From: Rheum nobile
Lineage: Eukaryota > Streptophyta > Magnoliopsida > Caryophyllales > Polygonaceae
NCBI GenBank assembly: GCA_027886185.1
Contig: WOAB01000895.1
Coordinates: 1 to 64,000 of the forward strand
Direction: 5' to 3'
Length of the DNA stretch: 64,000 bases
Each line of letters opens with the position of its first letter. Position 1 is the stretch's first letter. The translations under genes and the position numbers were made by a program. The notes below the pieces were generated by a model. It saw only the letters and a list, made by a program, of their open reading frames with translations, ran no database searches and had not been told where the DNA came from. This document shows, one piece after another, positions 10,083-24,520 of the stretch.

Positions 10083-10788
10083 CTAACCCTTCGTATATTT
10101 TATAAAATTATTTTTGTTCCTATCTTGATTCAGTAATTGATTTAGCCTTGTCTGAGTAAATTAAGTTAGATTATTAGTTGCGAAATTACTTGGTTGAATA
10201 TGTGTGATTGTTGACACTTGTGTGTGTGTGTTGGATTGTGTATGTCGACACCTGTGTGTGTTGGCGGTTGTGTGTTGGATTGTGTGCGTGCTGGTAGTTG
10301 TGTGTTGAGATTGCGTGTGTGTGTGTGAATGTATGGGTGTGTTAGTAATTGTCTCGTGTTGTGTTTGACTGAATGTGATGTGGTGGTTGGTCGTAACTAA
10401 ATATGGATTGATTGTTGTGGATCGATTGGATTATTTGACTATAATTGCTTGGTTGATGATGTGTGATTGTGTGACATTGATTGTCGTTGTGTTTGATTGA
10501 GTGTCGGTGTGGTGGTTGGATTGTCGTTGATTGGGGGTCGAAGGGTCAGGTGATGATCGTCTCACCAAACCTCGTAGGGAATCGCCTACGTTGTTAAGGG
10601 CCAAAAATGTTGAATCAGAGTCGGAGGGCCATGTGATGATCGTCTCACCAAACCTCGTAGGGTGTAGCCTGCGTTGTTAAGGGCCAGGTGTTGGATGGTA
10701 TGAGACCGTCCCTATCCGGATAGTTGGTTTTAGGTGATGAGTGTCTCACCGGTGATGGGTTGGAATGGATTGGAGTTATTTGCTTTTG
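10083..10788 (+). mobile_element. Long-LTR Gypsy LTR, continuation of the truncated copy
   Basis: This resumes the LTR split by the Copia element: CTAACCCTTCGTATATTTTATAA..., then TG-rich runs and two repeats ending CTCACCAAACCTCGTAGGG. It stops at TTATTTGCTTTTG and passes straight into satellite (ATGAGAAATCC) at 10789. The final third, with the TGTTACA end, is absent. The same breakpoint recurs at 12603. Confidence 0.88.
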
Positions 10789-11658
10789 ATGAGAAATCCA
10801 TGAAAACCAGTAAATTTTGGAGAATTTCATGGACTACCTCCTTTGGATTTCGGTGAAAATTAAAGCTTTTCATTTTTATAATCATATGTGACGTTTATAT
10901 AGCAAATATGAGAAATCTATGAAAATCACTAAAATTTGGAGAATTTCATGGACTATCCCCACTGGATTTCGGTGAAAAATAAATATTTTTCATTTTTATA
11001 ATCATATGTGACGTTTATATAGAAAATATGAGAAATCTATGAAAATCACTAAAATTTAGAGAATTTCATTGATTACCCCTTTTGGATTTTGTTGAAAAAT
11101 AAATATTTTTCAATTTTTATAATCATATGTGACGTTTATATAGAAAAAATGAGAAATCTATGAAAACGAGTAAATTTTGGAGAATTTCATGGACTATCCC
11201 CTTTTGGATTTCGGTGAAAAATAAAGCTTTTCATTTTTATAATCATATGTGATGTTTATATAGAAAAAAATGAGAAAACTATGAAAATCACTAAAATTTG
11301 GAGAATTTCATGGACTATCCCCTCTGGATTTCGATGAAAAATAATTATTTTTTATTTTTATAATCATATGTGACGTTTATATAGAAAATATGAGAAATCT
11401 ATGAAAATCACTAAAATTTGGAGAATTTTATGGACTATCCCATTTGAATTTCGGTGAAAATAAATATTTTCATTTTTATAATGATCGGTGACGTTTATAT
11501 AGAAAAATGAGATTTTTTTTAAAATCACTAAAATTTGGAGAATTTCATGAACTACCCTCTTTCGATTTCGGTGAAAAATAAATACTTTTCATTTTTATAA
11601 TCATATGTGACGTTTATATAGAAAAATGAGATTTTGTTTTAAAATCACTAAAATTTGG
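10789..11658. repeat. Satellite array, block 2
   Basis: About 7 monomers. The first ones (AAACCAGT variant with AAATTAAAGC, then CCCCACTGG variant) are the same as those that begin block 3 after the second LTR fragment. Includes the short ATGATCGGTGACG monomer near 11478. Confidence 0.95.
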
Positions 11659-12603
11659 ACAGTTAGCATTCTGATTTCTGTCTTGAAAGATTGGTACGTA
11701 TTTGGGTTGAATTTTGTGTGTGATTGCTTAATTAATTTGAGGTATAATTCTAGGGTTTGAAATTGGGGGTTTATTAGTTGTGACTTGGTATGAGTTATTT
11801 AATTCCAAGGGTTTGCTCGGATGTTGTCGCAGGTTCGTTCGGGTTGGTTGGAGATCTCGGAGGTCGTGGTTGTCGAGTTTAAGGCAAGATGATTCTTGCT
11901 AACCCTTCGTTTATTTTTATAAAATTACTTTTGTCCCTATATTGCTTCAGTAATTGATTTAGCCTTGTCTGAGTAAATTAAGTTAGATTATTAGTTCCGA
12001 AATTACTTGGTTGAATATGTGTGGTTGTTGACACTTGTGTGTGTGTGTTGGATTGTGTATGTCGACACCTGTGTGTGTTGGCGGTTGTGTGTTGGATTGT
12101 GTGCGTGCTGGTAGTTGTGTGTTGAGATTGCGTGTGTGTGTGAATGTATGGGTGTGTTAGTAATTGTCTCGTGTTGTGTTTGACTGAATGTGATGTGGTG
12201 GTTGGTCGTAACTAAATATGGATTGATTGTTGTGGATCGATTGGATTATTTGACTATAATTGCTTGGTTGATGATGTGTGATTGTGTGACATTGATTGTC
12301 GTTGTGTTTGATTGAGTGTCGGTGTGGTGGTTGGATTGTCGTTGATTGGGGGTCGAAGGGTCAGATGATGATCATCTCACCAAACCTCGTAGGGAATCGC
12401 CTACATTGTTAAGGGCCAAAAATGTTGAATCAGAGTCGGAGGGCCAGGTGATGATCGTCTCACCAAACCTCGTAGGGTGTAGCCTGCGTTGTTAAGGGCT
12501 AGGTGTTGGATGGTATGAGACCGTCCCTATCCGGATAGTTGGTTTTAGGTGATGAGTGTCTCACCGGTGATGGGTTGGAATGGATTGGAGTTATTTGCTT
12601 TTG
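11659..12603 (+). mobile_element. Gypsy LTR fragment embedded in the satellite (second copy)
   Basis: It starts mid-LTR (ACAGTTAGCATTCTG...), includes the acceptor-like GTTGTCGCAG/G near 11831, then CTAACCCTTCG and the TG-rich part. It ends at exactly the same LTR-satellite junction (TTATTTGCTTTTG/ATGAGAAATCC) as the copy at 10788. The shared stretch 10083-10788 and about 11899-12603 is very similar, with an offset of about 1.81 kb. It therefore arose by duplication together with flanking satellite, not by a new insertion. Confidence 0.88.
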
Positions 12604-12718
12604 ATGAGAAATCCATGAAAACCAGTAAATTTTGGAGAATTTCATGGACTACCCCCTTTGGATTTCGGTGAAAATTAAAGCTTTTCATTTTTATAATCAT
12701 ATGTGACGTTTATATAGC

Positions 12719-14398
12719 AAATATGAGAAATCTATGAAAATCACTAAAATTTGGAGAATTTCATGGACTATCCCCACTGGATTTCGATTAAATATAATTA
12801 TTTTTCATTTTTATAATCATATGTGACGTTTATATAGAAAATATGAGAAATCTATGAAAATCACTAAAATTTGAAGAATTTCATGGACTATCCCCTTTGG
12901 ATTTCGGCAAAAAATAAATATTTTTTATTTTCATAATCATATATGACGTTTATATAGAAAAAATGAGATAACTTTTAAAATCACTAAAATTTGGAGAATT
13001 TCATTGATTACCCCTTTTGGATTTTGTTGAAAAATAAATATTTTTCAATTTTTATAATCATATGTGACGTTTATATAGAAAATTTGAGAAATTAGGAAAA
13101 TCACTAAAATTTGGAGAATTTCATGGACTATCCCCACTGGATTTCGATAAAAAATAAATATTTTTCATTTTTTTAATCATATGTGACGTTTATATAGAAA
13201 ATATGAGAAATCCATGAAAACCAGTAAATTTTGGAGAATTTCATGGACTACCCCCTTTGGATTTCGGTGAAAAATAAAGCTTTTCATTTTTATAATCATA
13301 TGTGACGTTTATATAGAAAATATGAGAAATCTATGAAAAACACTAAAATTTGGAGAATTTCATGGACTATTACCTCTGGATTTCGGTGAAAAATACTTAT
13401 TTTTCATTTTTATAATCTTATGTGACGTTTATATAGAAAAAATGAGAAATCCATGAAAACCAGTAAATTTTGGAGAATTTCATGGACTACCCCCTTTGGA
13501 TTTCGGTGAAAAATAGAGCTTTTCATTTTTATAATCATATGTGACGTTTAATATAGAAAATATGACAAATATATGAAAATCACTAAAATTTGGAGAATTT
13601 CATGGACTATCCCCACTGGATTTCGATTAAATATAATTATTTTTCATTTTTATAATCATATGTGACGTTTATATAGAAAATATGAGAAATCTATGAAAAT
13701 CACTAAAATTTGAAGAATTTCATGGACTATCCCCTTTGGATTTCGGCAAAAAATAAATATTTTTTATTTTCATAATCATATATGACGTTTATATAGAAAA
13801 AATGAGATAACTTTTAAAATCACTAAAATTTGGAGAATTTCATTGATTACCCCTTTTGGATTTTGTTGAAAAATAAATATTTTTCAATTTTTATAATCAT
13901 ATGTGACGTTTATATAGAAAATTTGAGAAATTAGGAAAATCACTAAAATTTGGAGAATTTCATGGACTATCCCCACTGGATTTCGATAAAAAATAAATAT
14001 TTTTCATTTTTTTAATCATATGTGACGTTTATATAGAAAATATGAGAAATCCATGAAAACCAGTAAATTTTGGAGAATTTCATGGACTACCCCGTTTGGA
14101 TTTCGGTGAAAAATAAAGCTTTTCATTTTTATAATCATATGTGACGTTTATATAGAAAATATGAGAAATCTATGAAAAACACTAAAATTTGGAGAATTTC
14201 ATGGACTATTACCTCTGGATTTCGGTGAAAAATAATTATTTTTCATTTTTATAATCTTATGTGACGTTTATATAGAAAAAATGAGAAATCCATGAAAACC
14301 AGTAAATTTTGGAGAATTTCATGGACTACCCCCTTTGGATTTCGGTGAAAAATAGAGCTTTTCATTTTTATAATCATATGTGACGTTTAATATAGAAA
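12719..14398. repeat. Tandem duplication of a 7-monomer unit (839-840 bp)
   Basis: Rare variants recur at a fixed 839-840 bp offset: CGATTAAATATAA at 12785 and 13624, CGGCAAAAAATAAA at 12905 and 13744, GAGAAATTAGG at 13086 and 13925, and the TTTAATATAG insertion at about 13546 and 14386. The two units are nearly identical, so this is recent local amplification. Confidence 0.9.
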
Positions 14399-16189
14399 AT
14401 ATGACAAATCTATGAAAATCACTAAAATTTAGAGAATTTCATGGACAACCCCCTTTGGATTTCGGTGAAAAATAATTATTTTTCATTTTTATAATCTTAT
14501 GTGACGTTTATATATAAAAAATGAGAAATCCATGAAAACCAGTAAATTTTGGAGAATTTCATGGACTAACCCCTTTGAATTTCGGTGAAAATTAAAGCTT
14601 TTCATTTTTATAATCATATGTGACGTTTATATAGCAAATATGAGAAATCTATGAAAATCACTAAAATTTGGAGAATTTCTTGGACTATCCCCACTGGAGT
14701 TCGATGAAAAATAAATATTTTTCATTTTTTTAATCATATGTGACGTTTATATAGAAAATATGAGAAATCTATGAAAATCACTAAAATTTGAAGAATTTCA
14801 AGGACTACCCCCTTTGGATTTCGGTGAAAAATAAATATTTTTCATTTTTATAATTATATATGACGTTTATATAGAAAAAATGAGATAACTTTTAAAATCA
14901 CTAAAATTTGGAGAATTTCATTGATTACCCCTTTTGGATTTTGTTGAAAAATAAATATTTTTCAATTTTTATAATCATATGTGACGTTTATATAGAAAAT
15001 AAGAGAAATCTAGGAAAATCACTAAAATTTGGAGAATTTCATGGACTATCCCCTCTGGATTTCGGTGAAAAATAATTATTTTTCATTTTTATAATCTTAT
15101 GTGACGTTTATATAGAAAAAATGAGAAATCTATGAAAAGCAGTAAATTTTGGAGAATTTCATGGACTACCCCCTTTTGATTTCGGTGAAAAATAAAGCTT
15201 TTCATTTTTATAATCATATGTGACGTTTATATAGCAAATATGAGAAATCTATGAAAATTACTAAAATTTGGAGAATTTCATGGACTATCCCCTCCGGATT
15301 TCGATGAAAAATAATTATTTTTTATTTTTATAATAATATGTGACGTTTATATAGAAAATATGAGAAATCTATGAAAATCACTAAAATTTGGAGAATTTCA
15401 TGGACTATAGCATTTGGATTTCGGTGAAAATAAATATTTTCATTTTTATAATGATCGGTGACGTTTATATAGAAAAATGAGATTTTTTTTTAAAATCACT
15501 AAAATTTGGAGAATTTCATGAACTACCCTCTTTCGATTTCGGTGAAAAATAAATATTTTTCATTTTTATAATCATATGTGACGTTTATATAGAAAAATGA
15601 GATTTTGTTTTAAAATCACTAAAATTTGGAGAATTTCTTGGACTATCCCATTTGGATTTCAGTGAAAAATAAAGCTTTTCATTTTTATAATCATATGTGA
15701 CGTTTATATAGCAAATATGAGAAGTCTATGAAAATCACTAAAATTTGCAAAATTTCATGGACTATCCCCTCTGGATTTAGGTGAAAAGTAATTATTTTTC
15801 ATTTTCATAATCTTATGTGACGTTTATATAGAAAAAATGAGAAATCTATGAAAACCAGTAAATTTTGGAGAATTTCATGGATTACCCCCTTTGGATTTCG
15901 GTGAAAAATAAAGCTTTTCATTTTTAAAATCATATGTGACGTTTATATAGAAAATATGAGAAATCTATGAAAATCACTAAAATTTGGAGAATTTCATGGA
16001 CTATCATCCCCTCTGGATTTCGGTGAAAAATAATTATTTTTCATTTTTATAATCTTATGTGATGTTTCTATAGAAAAAATGAGAAATCCATGTAAACCAG
16101 TAAATTTTGGAGAATTTCATGGACTACCCCCTTTGGATTTCGGTGAAAATTAAAGCTTTTCATTTTTATAATCATATGTGACGTTTATA

Positions 16190-18060
16190 TAGCAAATATG
16201 AGAAATCTATGAAAATCACTAAAATTTGCAGAATTTCATGGACTATCCCCTCTGGATTTATGTGAAAAATAATTATTTTTCATTTTTATAATCTTATGTG
16301 ACATTTATATAGAAAAAATGAGAAATCCATGAAAACCAGTAAATTTTGGAGAATTTCATGGACTACCCCCTTTGGATTTCGGTGAAAATTAAAGCTTTTC
16401 ATTTTTATAATCATATGTGACGTTTATATAGCAAATATGAGAAATCTATGAAAATCACTAAAATTTGCAGAATTTCATGGACTATCCCCTCTGGATTTAG
16501 GTGAAAAATAATTATTTTTCATTTTTATAATCTTATGTGACGTTTATATAGAAAAAATGAGAAATCCATGAAAACGAGTAAATTTTTGAGAATTTCATGG
16601 ACTACCCCCTTTGGATTTCGGTAAAAATTAAAGCTTTTCATTTTTATAATCATATGTGACGTTTATATAGCAAATATGAGAAATCTATGAAAATCACTAA
16701 AATTTGCAGAATTTCATGGACTATCCCCTCTGGATTTAGGTGAAAAATAATTATTTTTCATTTTTATAATCTTATGTGACGTTTATATAGAAAAAATGAG
16801 AAATCCATGAAAACGAGTAAATTTTTGAGAATTTCATGGACTACCCCCTTTGGATTTCGGTAAAAATTAAAGCTTTTCATTTTTATAATCATATGTGACG
16901 TTTATATAGCAAATATGAGAAATCTATGAAAATCACTAAAATTTGCAGAATTTCATGGACTATCCCCTCTGGATTTAGGTGAAAAATAATTATTTTTCAT
17001 TTTTATAATCTTATGTGACGTTTATATAGAAAAAATGAGAAATCTATGAAAAGCAGTAAATTTTGGAGAATTTCATGGACTACCCCCTTTAGATTTCGGT
17101 GAAAAATAAAGTTTTTCATTTTTATAATCATATGTGACGTTTATATAGCAAATATGAGAAATCTATGAAAATCACTAAAATTTGCAGAATGTCATGGACT
17201 ATCCCCTCTGGATTTAGGTGAAAAATAATTATTTTTCATTTTTATAATCTTATGTGACATTTATATAGAAAAAATGAGAAATCCATGAAAACTAGTAAAT
17301 TTTGGAGAATTTCATGGACTACCCCCTTTGGATTTCGGTGAAAATTAAAGCTTTTTATTTTTATAATCATATGTGACGTTTATATAGCAAATATGAGAAA
17401 TCTATGAAAATCACTAAAATTTGCAGAATTTCATGGACTATCCCTTCTGGATTTAGGTGAAAAATAATTATTTTTCATTTTTATAATCTTATGTGACATT
17501 TATATAGAAAGAATGAGAAATCCATGAAAACCAGTAAATTTTGGAGAATTTCATGGACTACCCCCTTTGGATTTCGGTGAAAATTAAAGCTTTTCATTTT
17601 TATACTCATATGTGACGTTTATATAGCAAATATGAGAAATCTATGAAAATCACTAAAATTTGCAGAATTTCATGGACTATCCCCTCTGGATTTAGGTGAA
17701 AAATAATTATTTTTCATTTTTATAATCTTATGTGACGTTTATATAGAAAAAATGAGAAATCCATGAAAACCAGTAAATTTTGGAGAATTTCATGGACTAC
17801 CCCCTTTGGATTTCGGTGAAAATTAAAGCTTTTCATTTTTATAATCATATGTGATGTTTATATAGCAAATATGAGAAATCTATGAAAATCACTAAAATTT
17901 GCAGAATTTCATGGACTATCCCCTCTGGATTTAGGTGAAAAATAATTATTTTTCATTTTTATAATCTTATGTGACGTTTATATAGAAAAAATGAGAAATC
18001 CATGAAAACCAGTAAATTTTTGAGAATTTCATGCACTATCCCCTTTGGATTTCGGTAAAA
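16190..18060. repeat. Dimeric higher-order satellite stretch (about 237 bp unit)
   Basis: Two monomer types alternate strictly. Type A has CCATGAAAACCAGTAAATTTT and AAAGCTTTTC. Type B has AATTTGCAGAATTTC, GGATTTAGGTG, AATTATTTTTC and ATCTTATG. Type B marks repeat at about 237 bp (for example 16464, 16701, 16939). The same alternation is seen again at about 19240-20640. Confidence 0.88.
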
Positions 18061-19239
18061 ATTAAAGCTTTTCATTTTTATAATCATATGTGACGTTTAT
18101 ATAGAAAATATGAGAAATCTATGAAAATCACTAAAATTTGAAGAATTTCATTGACTACCCTATTTGGATTTCGGTGAAAAATAAATATTTTTCATTTTTA
18201 TAATCATATATGACGTTTATATAGAAAAAATGAGATAACTTTTAAAATCACTAAAATTTGGAGAATTTCATTGATTACCCCCTTTTGGATTTTGTTGAAA
18301 AATAACTATTTTTCAATTTTTATAATCATATGTACCGTTTATATAGAAAATATGAGAAATCTAGGAAAATCACTAAAATTTGGAGAATTTCATGGACTAT
18401 CCCCTCTGGATTTCGGTGAAAAATAATTATTTTTTATTTTTATAATCTTATGTGACGTTTATATAGAAAAAATGAGAAATCTATGAAAACTAGTAAATTT
18501 TGGAGAATTTCATGGACTATCCCCTTTGGATTTCGGTGAAAAATAAATCTTTTCATTTTTATAATAATATGTGACGTTTATATAGAAAAATGAGAAAACT
18601 ATGAAAATCACTAAATTTTCAGAATTTCATGGACTATCCCTTCTGGATTTAGGTGAAAAATAATTATTTTTCATTTTTATAATCTTATGTGACGTTTATA
18701 TAGAAAAAATGAGAAATCCATGAAAACCAGTAAATTTTGGAGAATTTCATGGACTATCCCCTTTGGATTTCGATGAAAAATAAAGCTTTTCATTTTTATA
18801 ATCATATGTGACGTTTATATAGAAAATATGAGAAATCTATGAAAATCACTAAAATTTGGAGAATTTCATGGACTATTACCTCCGGATTTCGGTGAAAAAT
18901 AATTATTTTTTATTTTTATAATCTTATGTGACGTTTATATAGAAAAAATGAGAAATCCATGAAAACCAGTAAATTTTGGAGAATTTCATGGACTACCCCC
19001 TTTGGATTTCCGTGAAAAATAAAGCTTTTCATTTTTATAATCATATGTGACGTTTATATAGAAAATATGAAAAATCTATGAAAATCACTAAAATTTGGAG
19101 AATTTCATGGACTATCCCCTCTGGATTTCGGTGAAAAATAATTATTTTTCATTTTTATAATCTTATGTGATGTTTCTACAGAAAAAATGAGAAATCCATG
19201 TAAACCAGTAAATTTTGGAGAATTTCATGGACTACCTCT

Positions 19240-20640
19240 TTTGGATTTCGGTGAAAATTAAAGCTTTTCATTTTTATAATCATATGTGACGTTTATATAG
19301 CAAATATGAGAAATCTATGAAAATCACTAAAATTTGCAGAATTTCATGGACTATCCCCTCTTGATTTAGGTGAAAAATAATTATTTTTCATTTTTATAAT
19401 CTTATGTGACATTTATATAGAAAAAATGAGAAATCCATGAAAACCAGTAAATTTTGGAGAATTTCATGGACTACCCCCTTTGGATTTCGGTGAAAATTAA
19501 AGCTTTTCATTTTTATAATCATATGTGATGTTTATATAGCAAATATGAGAAATCTATGAAAATCACTAAAATTTGCAGAATTTCATGGACTATCCCCTCT
19601 GGATTTAGGTGAAAAATAATTATTTTTCATTTTTATAATCTTATGTGACGTTTATATAGAAAAAATGAGAAATCCATGAAAACCAGTAAATTTTTGAGAA
19701 TTTCATGGACTACCCCCTTTGTATTTCGGTAAAAATTAAAGCTTTTCATTTTTATAATCATATGTGACGTTTATATAGCAAATATGAGAAATCTATGAAA
19801 ATCACTAAAATTTGCAGAATTTCATGGACTATCACCTCTGGATTTAGGTGAAAAATAATTATTTTTCATTTTTATAATCTTATGTGACGTTTATATAGAA
19901 AAAATGAGAAATCCATGAAAACCAGTAAATTTTGGAGAATTTCATGGACTACCCCCTTTGGATTTCGGTAAAAATTAAAGCTTTTCATTTTTATAATCAT
20001 ATGTGACGTTTATATAGCAAATATGAGAAATCTATGAAAATCACTAAAATTTGCAGAATTTCATGGACTATCCCCTCTGGATTTAGGTAAAAAATAATTA
20101 TTTTTCATTTTTATAATCTTATATGACGTTTATATAGAAAAAATGAGAAATCTATGAAAAACAGTAAATTTTGGAGAATTTCATGGACTACCCCCTTTGG
20201 ATTTCGGTGAAAAATAAAGCTTTTCATTTTTATAATCATATGTGACGTTTATATAGAAAATATGAGAAATCTATAAAAATCACTAAAATTTGCAGAATTT
20301 CATGGACTATCCCCTCTGGATTTAGGTGAAAAATAATTATTTTTCATTTTTATAATCTTATGTGACATTTATATAGAAAAAATGAGAAATCCATGAAAAC
20401 CAGTAAATTTTGGAGAATTTCATGGACTACCCCCTTTGGATTTCGGTGAAAATTAAAGCTTTTCATTTTTATAATCATATGTGACGTTTATATAGCAAAT
20501 ATGAGAAATCTATGAAAATCACTTAAATTTGCAGAATTTCATGGACTATCCCCTCTGGATTTAGGTGAAAAATAATTATTTTTCATTTTTATAATCTTAT
20601 GTGACGTTTATATAGAAAAAATGAGAAATATATGAAAACC
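19240..20640. repeat. Second dimeric higher-order satellite stretch
   Basis: The same A/B alternation as at 16190-18060, with GCAGAATTTC plus TTTAGGTG in B and AAAGCTTTTC in A. It is separated from the first stretch by about 1.2 kb of mixed monomers. Confidence 0.85.
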
Positions 20641-23600
20641 AGTAAATTTTGGAGAATTTCATGGACTACCCCCATTGGATTTCGGTGAAAAATAAAGCTT
20701 TTCATTTTTATAATCATATGTGACGTTTATATAGAAAATATGAGAAATCTATGAAAATCACTAAAATTTGGAGAATTTCATGGACTATTACCTCCGGATT
20801 TCGGTGAAAAAATAATTATTTTTTCATTTTTATAATCTTATGTGACGTTTATATAGAAAAAATGAGAAATCCATGTAAACCAGTAAATTTTGGAGAATTT
20901 CATAGACTACCCCCTTTGGATTTCGGTGAAAAATAAAGCTTTTCATTTTTATAATCATATGTGACGTTTATATAGCAAATATGAGAAATCTATGAAAATT
21001 ACTAAAATTTGCAGAATTTCATGGACTATCCCCTCTGGATTTCGGTGAAAAATAATTATTTTTCATTTTTATAATCTTATGTGACGTTTATATAGAAAAA
21101 ATGAGAAATCCATGAAAACCAGTAAATTTTGGAGAATTTCATGGACTACCCCCTTTGGATTTCGGTGAAAATTTTTCATTTTTATAATCATATGTGACGT
21201 TTATATAGCAAATATGAGAAATCTATGAAAATCACTACAATTTGGAGAATTTCATGGGCTATCCCCACTGGATTTCGATGAAAAATAATTATTTTTCATT
21301 TTTATAATTATATGTGACGTTTATATAGAAAATATGAGAAATCTATGAAAATCACTAAAATTTGAAGAATTTCATGGACTACCCCCTTTGGATTTCGGTG
21401 AAAAATAAATATTTTTCATTTTTATAATCATATATGACGTTTATATAGAAAAAAATGAGATAACTTTTAAAATGACTAAAATTTGAAGAATTTCATTGAT
21501 TACCCCTTTTGGATTTTGTTGAAAAATAAATTTTTTTCAATTTTTATAATCATATCTGACGTTTATATAGAAAATATGAGAAATCTAGGAAAATCACTAA
21601 AATTTGGAGAATTTCATTGACTATCCCCTCTGGATTTCGGTAAAAAATAATTATTTTTCATTTTTATAATCTTATGTGACGTTTATATAGAAAAAATGAG
21701 AAATCTATGAAAACTAGTAAATTTTGGAGAATTTCATGGACTATCCCCTTTGGATTTCGGTGAAAAATAAAACTTTTCATTTTTATAATCATATGTGACG
21801 TTTATATAGAAAAATGAGAAAACTATGAAAATCACTAAAATTTGTAGAATTTCGTGGACTATCCCCTCTAGATTTAGGTGAAAAATAATTATTTTTTATT
21901 TTTATAATCTTATGTGACGTTTATATAGAAAAAATGAGAAATCCATGAAAACCAGTAAATTTTGGAGAATTTCATGGACTACCCCCTTTGGATTTCGGTG
22001 AAAATTAAAGCTTTTCATTTTTATAATCATATGTGACGTTGATATAGCAAATATTAGAAATCTATGAAAATCACTAAAATTTGGAGAATTTCATGGACTA
22101 CCCCCTTTGGATTTCGGTGAAAAATAAATATTTTTTATTTTTATAATCATATATGACGTTTATATAGAAAAAATGAAATAAATTTTTAAAATCACTAAAA
22201 TTTGGAGAATTTCATTGACTATCCCCTTTGGATTTTGTTGAAAAATAAATATTTTTCAATTTTTATAATCATATGTGACGTTTATATAAAAAATATGAGA
22301 AATCTAGGAAAATCACTAAAATTTGGAGAATTTCATGGACTATCCCCTCTGGATTTCGATAAAAAATAATTATTTTTCATTTTTATAATCTTATGTGACG
22401 TTTATATAGAAAAAATGAGAAATCTATGAAAATCAGTAAATTTTGGAGAATTTCATGGACTATCCCATTTGGATTTCGGTGAAAAATAAAGCTTTTTATT
22501 TTTATAATCATGTGTGACGTTTATATAGAAAATATGAGAAATCTATGAAAATGACTAAAATTTGGAGAATTTCATGGACTACCCCCCTTTGAATTTCGGT
22601 GAAAAATAAATATTTTTCATTTTTATAATCATATGTGACGTTTATATAGAAAAGATCAAAAATCTATGAAAATCACTAAAACTTGGAGAATTTCATGGAC
22701 TACCCCCTTTGGATTTCGGTGAAAAATAAATATTTTTCATTTTTATAATCATATATGACGTTTATATAGAAAAATGAGATAACTTTTAAAATCACTAAAA
22801 TTTGGAGAATTTCATTGATTACCCCTTTTGGATTTTGTTGAAAAATAAATATTTTTCAATTTTTATAATCATATGTGACGTTTATATAGAAAATATGAGA
22901 AATCTAGGAAAATCACTAAAATTTGGAGAATTTCATGGACTATACCCTCTGGATTTAGGTGAAAAATAATTATTTTTCATTTTTATAATCTTATGTGACG
23001 TTTATATAGAAAAAATGAGAAATCCATTAAAACCAGTAAATTTTGGAGAATTTCATGGACTACCCCCTTTGGATTTCTGTGAAAATTAAAGCTTTTCATT
23101 TTTATAATCATATGTGACGTTTATATAGCAAATATGAGAAATCTATGAAAATCACTAAAATTTGGAGAATTTCATGGACTATCCCCTCTGGATTTAAGTG
23201 AAAAATAATTATTTTTCATTTTTATATTCTTATGTGACGTTTATATAGAAAAAATGAGAAATCTATGAAAAGCAGTAAATTTTGGAGAATTTCATGGACT
23301 ACCCCCTTTTGATTTCGGTGAAAAATAAAGCTTTTCATTTTTATAATCATATGTGACGTTTATATAGCAAATATGAGAAATCTATGAAAATTACTAAAAT
23401 TTAGAGAATTTGGTAACACCCCGGGCCAGAGGTGCTACAGTGCCATAGTCCCGAAGGACTATAAGGCGGTTTTAAACGAAAAGAAATCCAAAACTCTTCC
23501 AATGACATAAAAATCATCGACAATAATCCCTGTTCAAGATTGAATCAATACTTAAACCTGTCATCCAATTTAAATACATCAATTTATATCCAAAACACGG

Positions 23601-24189
23601 AAGCGAATACAACATTTTCAAATCCGATGCAAAACTAAATCTTTAACTGTGAAGACCAATCTGTGACCCAGAACCCGCTTGTTGCTACTAACCTGCAAAG
23701 ACCAGTTGACTGGTGGACCCCATACACCAGCCAACCGCGGCACGTAAACCGAAGTTGGTCAGTCTTCCATCAAGACTGGCAAGACTCCTCAAGCCAAAAC
23801 AGTTTAAAATCCAGAGATTTCACAACAACCAACTAATATCAACAACAACATGCCACACAATATATATATATATATACTATATCATAATTATATCATTTTC
23901 ATATCAACCAACCAATACCAATCACACTTCAAAACATATACACACACTATCACATACCATTCATTACTCATCCTTATGCAATTCTTCACTATATTAACCT
24001 CATTCAATCCAACCTCAACCGCATCACAAGTATAAACGAATAAAACAATCCAATCCAACTTTCTTTCTACTGCTACACTTCACTTAACAACACTAAGAAA
24101 CATATATTACTATTAACACGCAACCCGAGCTAACCAATTATATCGAACTCACTACTACCAACACACAATCTAACACACACAACCGTCAA

Positions 24190-24520
24190 CACACACAGAT
24201 GTCAATTCACACACAATCCAACACACACACAACTGTCAACACACACAAATGTCAATTCACACACAATCCAACACACACACAAGTGTCAATACACACAAAT
24301 GTCAATTCACACACAATCCAATACACACACAACCGTCAATACAAACAAATGTCAATTCACACACAATCCAACACACACACAACCGTCAATACACACAAAT
24401 GTCAATTCACACACAATCCAACACACACACAACCGTCAATACACACAAATGTCAATTCACACACAATCCAACACACACACACACAACTATCAATACACAC
24501 AAATGTCAATCACACACAAT
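24190..24520. repeat. 50 bp minisatellite in the element A LTR
   Basis: About 6-7 copies of a CA-rich 50 bp unit (AATGTCAATTCACACACAAT then CCAACACACACACAACTGTC). The matching stretch of the other LTR is at 28540-28880, with the same unit and a slightly different internal variant pattern. Confidence 0.9.

Larger units (their letters stand above)
12604..23411. repeat. Satellite array, block 3 (10.8 kb, largest block)
   Basis: About 91 monomers of 118-120 bp in the same orientation as block 1. Local higher-order structure is listed separately. CpG-containing motifs (TGACGT, TTTCGG) often appear as TGATGT, TGACAT or TTTAGG, as expected for methylation decay. The block ends at 23411 inside a monomer (AGAGAATTT), where a Gypsy element is inserted. 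Confidence 0.97.

Noticed and set aside
11659..12603. Second LTR fragment considered as an independent insertion
   Set aside because: It has no LTR ends and no target duplication, and it shares its right breakpoint exactly with the copy at 10788.
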